NCBI RefSeq assembly: GCF_001307295.1 | Contig: NZ_CP012700.1 | Coordinates: forward strand, 1,863,001-1,927,000 | DNA from: Sphingopyxis macrogoltabida | Lineage (GTDB): Bacteria > Pseudomonadota > Alphaproteobacteria > Sphingomonadales > Sphingomonadaceae | DNA: 64,000 nt | Direction: 5' to 3' | In this document: piece by piece, positions 57,111 through 64,000 of the stretch | Position numbering within the stretch: position 1 is the stretch's first letter | How the letters are laid out: each line of letters begins with the position of its first letter | Program-made: the position numbers and the translations under genes | The notes under the pieces: generated by a model | Told to the model about the DNA's origin: nothing | Database searches by the model: none | Seen by the model: only the letters and a program-made list of their open reading frames with translations

Positions 57111-58157
57111 TCACCCGTTCAAAGCTGCCACGACCGCATCACCCAGCGCCGCCGTGCCCAGAGTACCGCCGAGATCGGCGCCGCGGCATCCATCGGCGAG
57201 GACTTTTGCCACCGCCGCCTCGATCCGCGCCGCACTCGCTTCGTCGCCGCCCGAATGGCGGAGCAGCATCGCGAGCGACAGGATCATCGCCAGCGGATTG
57301 GCGATGCCCTTGCCGGCAATGTCAGGTGCGCTGCCATGGATAGGCTCGTACAGTCCCTGCTTGCCCTCGCTGAGCGAAGCCGAAGCGAGCAGCCCGATCG
57401 ACCCGACACACATCGACGCCTGATCGGACAAGATGTCACCGAACAGATTGCCGGTGACGACGACGTCGAACTGGCCCGGATTGCGGACCAGCTGCATTGC
57501 GGCATTGTCGACATACATATGGCTGAGCGCCACATCGGGATAGTCGGCCGCGACCTCGATCACCACATCGCGCCAGAGCTGCGAGGTTTCGAGGACGTTG
57601 GCCTTGTCGACCGAGCATAGCCGCTTCGCCCGGCCCTGCGCGGCGCGGAAGGCGACATGCGCGATGCGCCGCACCTCGCTCTCGCTGTATGACATGATGT
57701 CATAACCCTCGCGTTCGCCGCTCTCGGTCGTGCGCGTGCCCTTTTCGCCGAAATAGACGTCGCCATTGAGTTCGCGGACGATCAACAGGTCGATCGCCGA
57801 GGCAACCTCGGGGCGCAGCGTCGAGCTGTCCTCCAGACCGGCAAACAGCTTCGCCGGGCGCAGATTGGCGAACAGCCCGAGTTCGGAGCGCAGCCCGAGG
57901 ATCGCCTGCTCGGGCCGCAAATGGCGCTCGACATTGTCGAAACGCGGATCGCCGACCGCGCCAAAGAGAATGCCGTCGGCCGCCTTGGCCTTGGCGAGCG
58001 TTTCGGGCGGCAGCGGATGGCCGGTCGCTGCATAGGCCGCCCCGCCGACCAGCGCGCGGTCGAGCGTCACCGGCAGCGTAAGCGCCGCAAGCACCTTCTC
58101 GGCCTCCGCCATGATTTCCGGACCAATGCCGTCCCCGGCCAGCAACAGGATCTTCAA
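57111..58157 (-). CDS. leuB: 3-isopropylmalate dehydrogenase
   Basis: A 348-residue NAD-dependent oxidative decarboxylase of leucine synthesis. It shows [19 protein letters not shown], the [17 protein letters not shown] substrate segment (R-E-L-N-G-D-V-Y-F), SVDKANVLE with the catalytic Lys, and the adenosine loop [18 protein letters not shown]. It stands 48 bp behind recO in the minus-strand run. Confidence 0.96.
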   Translation of the reverse strand: MKILLLAGDGIGPEIMAEAEKVLAALTLPVTLDRALVGGAAYAATGHPLPPETLAKAKAADGILFGAVGDPRFDNVERHLRPEQAILGLRSELGLFANLRPAKLFAGLEDSSTLRPEVASAIDLLIVRELNGDVYFGEKGTRTTESGEREGYDIMSYSESEVRRIAHVAFRAAQGRAKRLCSVDKANVLETSQLWRDVVIEVAADYPDVALSHMYVDNAAMQLVRNPGQFDVVVTGNLFGDILSDQASMCVGSIGLLASASLSEGKQGLYEPIHGSAPDIAGKGIANPLAMILSLAMLLRHSGGDEASAARIEAAVAKVLADGCRGADLGGTLGTAALGDAVVAALNG

Positions 58158-58205
58158 CGCTTCGCCCTTTCCTATCTCGCCAGCCGCTTAGGGAGCGGCG
58201 GCGAG

Positions 58206-58943
58206 TCACGCAACCGCCCTGTTGAGGCGGTCGATCAACCGTGCCCTTACGGCAAGCAGGTCGCGGTTGCGGCCTTCGAGCAAATCGCGGTCGAGAAAGA
58301 GGCCCGTAATGACCAGCCCGTCGATCACATCGGCGAGCGACGGATCGACATCCGCGCCGCGCAAAAAGGGCGGCAGGCGGAGCAGCCTTTGTTCATAACC
58401 GGCCGCTGCGCCGACACTCACCGCGCCGCCCGACTTCGGGCTGACGAACGCCAGATCATCGGCTGTACCGGTCACCACGCATTCGTCGAGATTGAGCCCG
58501 AAACCGAGTTCGGCGAGCAGCAGCAGTTCGTATCGCGCCAGCGCCGCCGCCCATTGCCGCGCCGACGGCGCGACGCCGATCGCGTCGAGCACCGCGGACA
58601 ATGCCGCGTAAAGCGCCGGATAGGGCTGGCTTTCGGGAAGGATCGCCGCGGTCACGCTCGTCAGCCAGTCGATCGCCGCCGCCGCCAGCGGTTCGGCGAG
58701 CAGCGGCGCCCGGCTCGCAAGCAGCTCTGCTGTCGCCCCGGCCAGTTGCTCCTCGGTCCGTGCCCGCAGTTCGAGCGCCACCAGATTGCCGGGCACCAGG
58801 ATCGGCCGGACCCGCCGCGACCGCGCGCCACGGACATAGCCCGCGACTAGCCCTGCCTCGGCGGTCAACGCCCGCACGATCGCGCCATGCTCGCCATGCG
58901 TGCGCACCGCGCAAACGATGGCTTCGGCGGTCAGGCTGGCCAA
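58206..58943 (-). CDS. recO: DNA repair protein RecO
   Basis: A 245-residue recombination mediator with the N-terminal OB fold ([37 protein letters not shown]) and the helical C-terminal domain, without the zinc-binding Cys motif. RecO with RecR loads RecA on SSB-coated DNA. No ATG is available; TTG 58943 gives the standard RecO N-terminus and overlaps the previous gene by 13 bp. Confidence 0.87.
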   Translation of the reverse strand: MASLTAEAIVCAVRTHGEHGAIVRALTAEAGLVAGYVRGARSRRVRPILVPGNLVALELRARTEEQLAGATAELLASRAPLLAEPLAAAAIDWLTSVTAAILPESQPYPALYAALSAVLDAIGVAPSARQWAAALARYELLLLAELGFGLNLDECVVTGTADDLAFVSPKSGGAVSVGAAAGYEQRLLRLPPFLRGADVDPSLADVIDGLVITGLFLDRDLLEGRNRDLLAVRARLIDRLNRAVA

Positions 58944-59323
58944 AGCACCATCTGCGTTTGCGTCACCAGCGCGACCTCGGCGCCCTCTTCGGTGCGAATC
59001 CGGGTCTGCCACACCGACACGCGCTTACCGACCTTCACCGGCGTGGCTTCGCCGACCAGCATCGCGCCGACCGGCCCGGCGCCGAGGAAATTGGTCTTGC
59101 TCTCGATCGTCGTCGTGCCGCTCGCGCCCTCGGGCAGCGTCAGGAAGGCGCCGACCGCGCCGAGGCAGTCGGCAAAGGCCATGATCGCGCCGCCGTGGAC
59201 GATATTGCCCGCGGTGCAGATTTCGCGCTGCACCAGCAGCTTGCCGGCGACGCGCTCCTTGCTGCCCTCGTGGATCATCACCCCCAGCGTTCCCGCCAGC
59301 GGCATCACCGCCGCGAAATCCAT
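58931..59323 (-). CDS. PaaI-family hotdog thioesterase
   Basis: A 130-residue hotdog protein: [21 protein letters not shown] is the conserved active-site helix and [18 protein letters not shown] follows. The start at 59323 ([11 protein letters not shown]) is backed by GAGAGGAAGG; a longer frame is less likely. It lies between uvrC and recO and is the second of three hotdog thioesterases in the window. Confidence 0.88.
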   Translation of the reverse strand: MDFAAVMPLAGTLGVMIHEGSKERVAGKLLVQREICTAGNIVHGGAIMAFADCLGAVGAFLTLPEGASGTTTIESKTNFLGAGPVGAMLVGEATPVKVGKRVSVWQTRIRTEEGAEVALVTQTQMVLWPA

Positions 59324-59336
59324 AGGCCTTCCTCTC

Positions 59337-61271
59337 TCAGCTTCCCGGATGATAGAAATCATAGACGGCCTGCGCGACCGCCGCGCTGACCCCCGGCGCC
59401 TTGCGCAGATCTTCGAGGCTCGCGTTGCGCACCGCGCGGCCGGTACCGAAATGCATCAGCAGCGCCTTCTTGCGCGACGGACCGATCCCCGGCACCTCGT
59501 CGAGCGGCGACGAACCCATCGCCTTCGCGCGCTTCTGCCGGTGCGCACCGATCGCAAAGCGATGCGCTTCGTCGCGCAGCCGCTGGATGTAGAAGAGCAC
59601 GGCATTGTTCGGCGGCAAGGTGAATTCGCGCCCGTCGGGCAAATAAAAGGTCTCGCGCCCGGCGTTGCGGTCGGGACCCTTGGCGACTCCGACATAGGGC
59701 AGGTCGTCGATGCCCAGTTCGGCGAACACCGCCGATACCACCGATACCTGTCCCTTGCCGCCGTCGATCAGCACCAGATCGGGCCATTCGCCCTTTGTCC
59801 GCTCGGGGTCTTCCTCGATCGCACGCGCAAAGCGGCGCTGGAACACTTCGCGCATCATCGCAAAATCGTCGCCCGGTTGGGTTTCCAACCGCTTGATGTT
59901 GAACTTGCGGTACGCGCCCTTGATCCAGCCCTCGGGCCCCGCGACGACCATGGCGCCCAGTGCATTAGTGCCCTGAATATGGCTGTTGTCGTAGATTTCG
60001 ATGCGCTGCGGCGGCTCGTCGAGGTCGAAAAGATCGGCGAGTTCGCGGCCCAGCTTCGCCTGCGAGCTGCTTTCGGCCAGCCGCCGGTCGAGCTCCTCGC
60101 CCGCGTTGCGGACAGCCTGTTCAAGCAGACGACGACGGTTGCCACGCTGCGGCACGCTGATCTCGATCTTGCGCTCGGCCACCGCGCCCAGCGCCTCCGC
60201 CAGCAACGCGCATTCGGCAGGTTCGCGGTCGACAAGGATCAGTTTCGGCGGCGGGACGCCCTCGTAAAACTGCATCAGGAAGCTTTCGAGCACCTCTTCC
60301 TCGGGCACACCCGACACGTGCGCGGGGAAGAAACTGCGATGCCCCCAATTCTGCCCGCCACGAATGAAGAAGCCCGCGATACAGAGTTGCCCGCCCTTCG
60401 CAGCCAGTGCAAACACATCGGCATCGCCGAGGCCATCGGCGTGGACCGACTGGCTGCCCTGAATGAAGGTCAGCGACTTCAGCCGGTCGCGCAGCACCGC
60501 GGCCTGCTCATAGTCCATCGCGTCCGCGGCGCTGGTCATGGCGTCGCCGAGCCGCTTCTGGACGGCGGTCGAGCGGCCTTCGAGGAAATCCTGTGCATCG
60601 CTCACCAGCCCGGCATAATCCTCCTTCGAGATGCGATCGACGCATGGCGCCGAGCAACGCCGGATCTGGTACAGCAGGCACGGCCGCGAGCGGTTGGCGA
60701 AGAAACTGTCGGTGCAACTGCGCAGCAGGAAGGTTTTTTGCAGCGCATTGAGGGTCCGCGCCACCGACCCCGCGCTCGCGAACGGGCCGTAATAGCGCCC
60801 CTTGGCCCGCCGCGCCCCGCGATGTTTCTGCACGCGCGGAAAATCATGATCCATGCGCAGCAGGATGAACGGAAAGCTTTTGTCGTCGCGCAGCAGGACG
60901 TTGTACGGCGGGCGATAGCGCTTGATCAGTTGCGCCTCGAGCAACAGCGCCTCCGCCTCGCTCGTCGTCGTGATGATCTCCATCGCGCGCGTCTGCGACA
61001 CCATGCGCTGCAACCGCTGCGGCAGTTTGGCGACCTGTGTGTAGTTGGTGACGCGGTTTTTCAGCGCCCGCGCCTTGCCGACATAGAGCACGTCGCCGCG
61101 CGCATCGAGCATGCGATAGACGCCCGGACGCACCGGCAATTTGCGCACGACACTACGGATCGCTTCGGCACCACGCTCAAGGTCGGGCTTGTCGCCCTCC
61201 TCGCCGCCGCCGCGGACGACATAGGTCGCTTTCTCTTCGTTGAATCGGTCGGGAGCATTCGGGCGAACCAT
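59337..61271 (-). CDS. uvrC: Excinuclease ABC subunit C
   Basis: A 644-residue nucleotide-excision-repair nuclease. The GIY-YIG domain (RPGVYRMLDARGDVLYVGKARALKNRV) at about residues 50-130 makes the 3' incision; a UVR segment (about 230-265), the RNase H-like 5'-incision domain (EIYDNSHIQGTNALGAMVV, LVLIDGGKGQ) and a helix-hairpin-helix C-terminus (VPGIGPSRKKALLMHFGT) follow. It begins the uvrC-thioesterase-recO-leuB-metZ-apaG-lysR run. It is divergent from the SDR gene, 71 bp away. Confidence 0.97.
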   Translation of the reverse strand: MVRPNAPDRFNEEKATYVVRGGGEEGDKPDLERGAEAIRSVVRKLPVRPGVYRMLDARGDVLYVGKARALKNRVTNYTQVAKLPQRLQRMVSQTRAMEIITTTSEAEALLLEAQLIKRYRPPYNVLLRDDKSFPFILLRMDHDFPRVQKHRGARRAKGRYYGPFASAGSVARTLNALQKTFLLRSCTDSFFANRSRPCLLYQIRRCSAPCVDRISKEDYAGLVSDAQDFLEGRSTAVQKRLGDAMTSAADAMDYEQAAVLRDRLKSLTFIQGSQSVHADGLGDADVFALAAKGGQLCIAGFFIRGGQNWGHRSFFPAHVSGVPEEEVLESFLMQFYEGVPPPKLILVDREPAECALLAEALGAVAERKIEISVPQRGNRRRLLEQAVRNAGEELDRRLAESSSQAKLGRELADLFDLDEPPQRIEIYDNSHIQGTNALGAMVVAGPEGWIKGAYRKFNIKRLETQPGDDFAMMREVFQRRFARAIEEDPERTKGEWPDLVLIDGGKGQVSVVSAVFAELGIDDLPYVGVAKGPDRNAGRETFYLPDGREFTLPPNNAVLFYIQRLRDEAHRFAIGAHRQKRAKAMGSSPLDEVPGIGPSRKKALLMHFGTGRAVRNASLEDLRKAPGVSAAVAQAVYDFYHPGS

Positions 61272-61342
61272 GATTTTGCATGTAGGCGAAGGCGATCCGC
61301 CTCGCCATAGTGTCGGAGGTAAAACGACATAGGAGGGGTCTT

Positions 61343-62062
61343 ATGGATGTTCGCGGCAAGCTGGCGCTCGTAACGGGCGGCAGCGACGGAATCGGGCGCG
61401 AAATCGCGCTGCAACTGCAGGCCGCGGGCGCGCAGGTGATCGTCACCGGGCGCTCGGCGGAAAAATTGCAGGCGATGGCGGCGCTGGGCTTCGGCACGAT
61501 CGCCGGCGATCTTTCGACGCCCGCCGGGGTCGATGCGGTCGTCGATGGCGTCGCGGGCAAGCCGCTCGCGCTGCTTGTCAACAACGCCGGGGTCGGCAGC
61601 GAATATGAACTCGACGACCCGGCCTCGCTGGCTAGCGCTGCGGAGTGTATCCGCACCAATCTAGACGCGCCGGTCGCGCTTTGTACGCGGCTGTTACCTA
61701 CCCTGCGCGCACAGCCCGAGGCCGCCATCGTCAATGTCACCTCGGGCCTTGCCATCGCGCCGCGCGCGGGCGGTTCGATCTATTGCGCGACCAAGGCGGG
61801 CCTCCGCAGCTATACGCAGGCGATCCGCCACCTGCTCAAGGACAGCAACGTCCGCGTCATCGAGGCGCTGCCGCCGGTCGTCGAAACCAATATGACCGCC
61901 GCGCGCGCGGGCAAGAAGATGAGCGCACATGATTGCGCCGCCGAGATCGTCCACGGTATCCGCACCGGCAAGCGCGAGGTCAACGCCGGGATGGTGAAGC
62001 TGCTTCAGTTCGTCCACAGCATCTCGCCAGCGCTTGCCCGGCGGATCATGATCGAGTTTTGA
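61343..62062 (+). CDS. Short-chain dehydrogenase/reductase (DltE-like)
   Basis: A 239-residue SDR with the cofactor loop TGGSDGIGREIALQL near the N-terminus, NNAG (LLVNNAGVGS) and a catalytic Y-x-x-x-K in IYCATKAG. The C-terminal half (GIRTGKREVNAGMVKLLQFVHSISPALA) resembles DltE-type SDRs, whose substrate is unknown. A perfect AGGAGGGG precedes the ATG. Confidence 0.9.
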   Translation: MDVRGKLALVTGGSDGIGREIALQLQAAGAQVIVTGRSAEKLQAMAALGFGTIAGDLSTPAGVDAVVDGVAGKPLALLVNNAGVGSEYELDDPASLASAAECIRTNLDAPVALCTRLLPTLRAQPEAAIVNVTSGLAIAPRAGGSIYCATKAGLRSYTQAIRHLLKDSNVRVIEALPPVVETNMTAARAGKKMSAHDCAAEIVHGIRTGKREVNAGMVKLLQFVHSISPALARRIMIEF

Positions 62063-62143
62063 CTTGGGGCTTTTTGGCTCAACCTACCTTCGTCATCCCG
62101 GACTAACGGAGAAGGAGAAGGCTGAGATCGGCCGAAATCGACC

Positions 62144-62812
62144 TCAATCGCCGATCATATAATCGGCGATGCCATAGCAATGGCTCGCCTGATACGCGTT
62201 CCGGCCCCGGTTCATGTGCGTCAGATTGAACCTCCGGATCGCACGCAGCACCCGATTGGAGCCCATGAAGGGGCGGGTCGATGCGGCGCCGCGCACGTTG
62301 ACGATGAATATATCGGCGCCGCGCGGAAAATAATGGCTCACATCCTCGGGCGCCGCGACGGCCCCCTCCAGAAACGCCTCGTCGAGACGGTCCTGCATCA
62401 CCGAACTGTCATCGGTGAAATCCGACAGGTGGACGATGAAGCGTGACCGGATGCCCTCGCCGTCCGCATAGAGGGTGAACAGTTCCATCCAGCTCGCATT
62501 GACGCGGACCAAGGGCTTGTCCGATGTCGACGGAAGACACGAAACCGACCAATATTCGCGTTCGGTCCGCCGCGGCATCGGGATGCGGTTCGCGCCATAC
62601 AATCCGAGGACGTCCAGAACCTCCTGCGCCTGCAGGCGCTGCAGCAGCTTTTCGACCCGCGCGGCATATTTGAACCGTTGTTCGAGCAACTCCGAACGCG
62701 CATCGGCATCGCCCAGATCGGCCTTGCCCTCGATCCAGTCCTGCTGCTCGTCGAGATCCAGAAACTGGCGCAGACCGATGGCGCCGCGGCGTGCCTTGTT
62801 GCTCATGCCCAA
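62144..62812 (-). CDS. Hypothetical protein, 222 aa, possible PAS-like fold
   Basis: I do not recognise this protein. It starts MGMSNKARRGAIGLRQFLDLDEQQD (an ATG two codons in is also possible), has a charged helical N-terminal region (about 20-65) and a mixed alpha/beta domain (about 80-215) containing ERE-YWSVSCLPS, VNASWMELFTLYADG and RGADIFIVNVRG. The arrangement faintly recalls PAS-type sensor domains but no motif settles this. It has no signal peptide or membrane segment and stands alone on the minus strand. Confidence 0.7.
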   Translation of the reverse strand: MGMSNKARRGAIGLRQFLDLDEQQDWIEGKADLGDADARSELLEQRFKYAARVEKLLQRLQAQEVLDVLGLYGANRIPMPRRTEREYWSVSCLPSTSDKPLVRVNASWMELFTLYADGEGIRSRFIVHLSDFTDDSSVMQDRLDEAFLEGAVAAPEDVSHYFPRGADIFIVNVRGAASTRPFMGSNRVLRAIRRFNLTHMNRGRNAYQASHCYGIADYMIGD

Positions 62813-62838
62813 TACCTAGCAGGTCGGGGGCCACACTG

Positions 62839-63297
62839 TCAGGGAATCGCGTAAGTGACGTTCGCCTGACCTACCGGTTTGTCGGCATCGTCGGCCCAGA
62901 TGCGGATATCCATCACCGCGAGCCGCTTGCCGAGCCGCAACAGATGCGCGTCGGCAAACAGCGGTCCGGGACGGCACGGCCGCAGGAACTGGTAATTGAG
63001 CGCGCTGGTCACCGCCATCGCAACCGGACCGATATGCGCGAGGACGAGGGCATAGGCCGCCATGTCGGCAAAACCCATCTGCGTCGGGCCCGAGATCAAC
63101 CCGCCGGGGCGCAGCGCCTTGTCGGTGGGATCGAGCCGCGCCCGGACATGTCCCGGTACGACGGACACGACATGGCCGCGCGAGCCGGGTTCCGACTGCG
63201 GGAAGGCCTCGGCCATGAAGACGTTGAGCGCGTCCGCATCCAAACGGATCGCGCCCGACGATATGGGCACCGAGGTCGCAACCGCCTCCCCCGCCAT
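62839..63297 (-). CDS. PaaI-family hotdog thioesterase
   Basis: A 152-residue hotdog thioesterase: LISGPTQMGFADMAAYALVLAHIGPVAMAVTSALNYQFLRP contains the conserved active-site helix (GPTQMGFAD in place of HGG), and the strand LFADAHLLRLGKRLAVMDIRI closes the fold. It follows ettA by 5 bp, so co-transcription is likely. The HGG-like motif is changed, so the substrate may differ from the other two thioesterases. Confidence 0.85.
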   Translation of the reverse strand: MAGEAVATSVPISSGAIRLDADALNVFMAEAFPQSEPGSRGHVVSVVPGHVRARLDPTDKALRPGGLISGPTQMGFADMAAYALVLAHIGPVAMAVTSALNYQFLRPCRPGPLFADAHLLRLGKRLAVMDIRIWADDADKPVGQANVTYAIP

Positions 63298-63302
63298 TGC
63301 GA

Positions 63303-64000
63303 TCAGCGCGTCAACTTCTTGTACGACGTCGCGTGCGGGCGCGTCGCATCGTCGCCGAGGCGGCGGATCTTGTCCTCTTCATAGGATTCGAAATTGCCTT
63401 CGAACCATTCGACATGGCTGTCGCCCTCGAACGCGAGGATGTGCGTCGCGAGGCGGTCGAGGAAGAAGCGGTCGTGGCTAATGACCACCGCGCAACCCGC
63501 GAAATTTTCGAGCGCTTCTTCGAGCGCCGCGAGGGTTTCGGTGTCGAGATCGTTGGTCGGTTCGTCGAGCAGCAGCACGTTGCCGCCCTGCTTCAGCATC
63601 TTCGCCATATGGACGCGGTTGCGTTCACCGCCCGACAACTGGCCGACCTTCTTCTGCTGGTCGACGCCCTTGAAGTTGAAGGCGCCGACATAGGCTCGCG
63701 TCTGCATCTCGTGCTTGCCGATGTTCATCAGCTCGTGGCCGCCCGAGATTTCCTGCCAGACATTGTTGTCGGGGTTCAAATCGTCGCGGCTCTGGTCGAC
63801 GAAGCCGAGGCGGACGGTGTCGCCGATCGTCACCTTGCCGCTGTCGGGGGTTTCCTGTCCGGTGATCAGCTTGAACAGCGTCGATTTACCCGCGCCATTC
63901 GGCCCGATCACCCCGACGATGCCGCCGGGCGGCAGCGAGAAGCTGAGGTTCTCGAACAGCAGCTTGTCGCCATAGGCTTTCGAGATGCCCTCGACCTCGA
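63303..64000 (-). CDS. ettA: Energy-dependent translational throttle EttA, C-terminal part (5' end outside window)
   Basis: The minus-strand frame is open to the end of the window. The visible part is the second ATPase domain of an ABC-F protein: Walker [11 protein letters not shown], signature [15 protein letters not shown], Walker [13 protein letters not shown] and switch His in ISHDRFFLD. The tail [22 protein letters not shown] is typical of EttA, which binds the ribosomal E site and gates translation by ADP:ATP ratio. About 230 residues are in the window. Confidence 0.93.
   Translation of the reverse strand, partial: EVEGISKAYGDKLLFENLSFSLPPGGIVGVIGPNGAGKSTLFKLITGQETPDSGKVTIGDTVRLGFVDQSRDDLNPDNNVWQEISGGHELMNIGKHEMQTRAYVGAFNFKGVDQQKKVGQLSGGERNRVHMAKMLKQGGNVLLLDEPTNDLDTETLAALEEALENFAGCAVVISHDRFFLDRLATHILAFEGDSHVEWFEGNFESYEEDKIRRLGDDATRPHATSYKKLTR

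Noticed and set aside
61274..61342. Hairpin GGCGA-GGCG / CGCC-CGCC between uvrC and the SDR as an operator
   Set aside because: The imperfect palindrome lies in GC-rich DNA and has no match to a known site.

Overview
This 64 kb window is GC-rich chromosomal DNA of an alphaproteobacterium, most likely a sphingomonad (Sphingomonadales; Sphingopyxis is my best guess from the protein flavour, not a measurement). The signs are a split F0 ATP synthase operon with paired b' and b subunits, fused ispDF next to dusB-ntrB-ntrC-ntrY-ntrX-hfq-hflX, a GcrA cell-cycle regulator, frequent GTG/TTG starts with 4-bp stop/start overlaps, and an Hfq made of two Sm domains in one chain. Most of the window is ordinary core genome; I see no integrase, IS transposase, phage, CRISPR array or rRNA operon.

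Layout. 1-1.6 kb: end of atpB, then atpE, atpF' and atpF, closed by a hairpin terminator. 1.7-3.3 kb: an AT-richer orphan gene, a membrane protein and a beta carbonic anhydrase. 3.4-6.5 kb: lipA-ratA facing pncC-ispDF. 6.6-15.9 kb: dusB, NtrBC, NtrYX, tandem-domain Hfq and HflX. 15.9-24.9 kb: a tightly packed minus-strand run mltB-rlpA-dac-tmk-holB-metG-tatD-MBL hydrolase-small membrane protein-mazG, joining cell-wall remodelling, DNA replication/dTTP synthesis and translation genes. 25-27.4 kb: a FAD oxidoreductase, tRNA-Ser(UGA) and a 2OG-Fe(II) oxygenase. 27.6-35 kb: a 1069-residue autotransporter followed by an ECF sigma factor, FecR-like anti-sigma factor and TonB-dependent receptor with an STN signalling domain, a self-contained cell-surface signalling system.

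35-35.3 kb holds two back-to-back MITE-like palindromic elements. 35.3-37.8 kb: two acyl-CoA dehydrogenase subunits that look like a heteromeric pair. 38-41 kb: an unusual regulator fusing a Phd/YefM antitoxin-like domain to PAS domains, beside tadG/tadE-like genes. 41-47 kb: a YghU-type glutathione enzyme, a class III CoA transferase, a secreted beta-propeller/amidohydrolase and tRNA-Ser(CGA). 47-50.3 kb: Yip1 protein, HspQ, an ABC-2 permease, GcrA and a thioesterase. 50.4-54.7 kb: an outer-membrane beta-barrel protein, parE and a serine beta-lactamase-like hydrolase. 54.7-61.3 kb: a minus-strand run uvrC-thioesterase-recO-leuB-metZ-apaG-lysR. The end holds an SDR, an unknown protein, a thioesterase and the 3' part of ettA, cut by the window edge.

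The most noteworthy items are the two-domain Hfq, the Phd-PAS fusion, the paired MITE-like elements, the autotransporter beside the FecI/FecR/TonB-receptor cluster, the acyl-CoA dehydrogenase pair with a lost catalytic Glu in one subunit, and an AT-rich palindrome placed at the mazG start. All statements come from reading the sequence; no database search was run.
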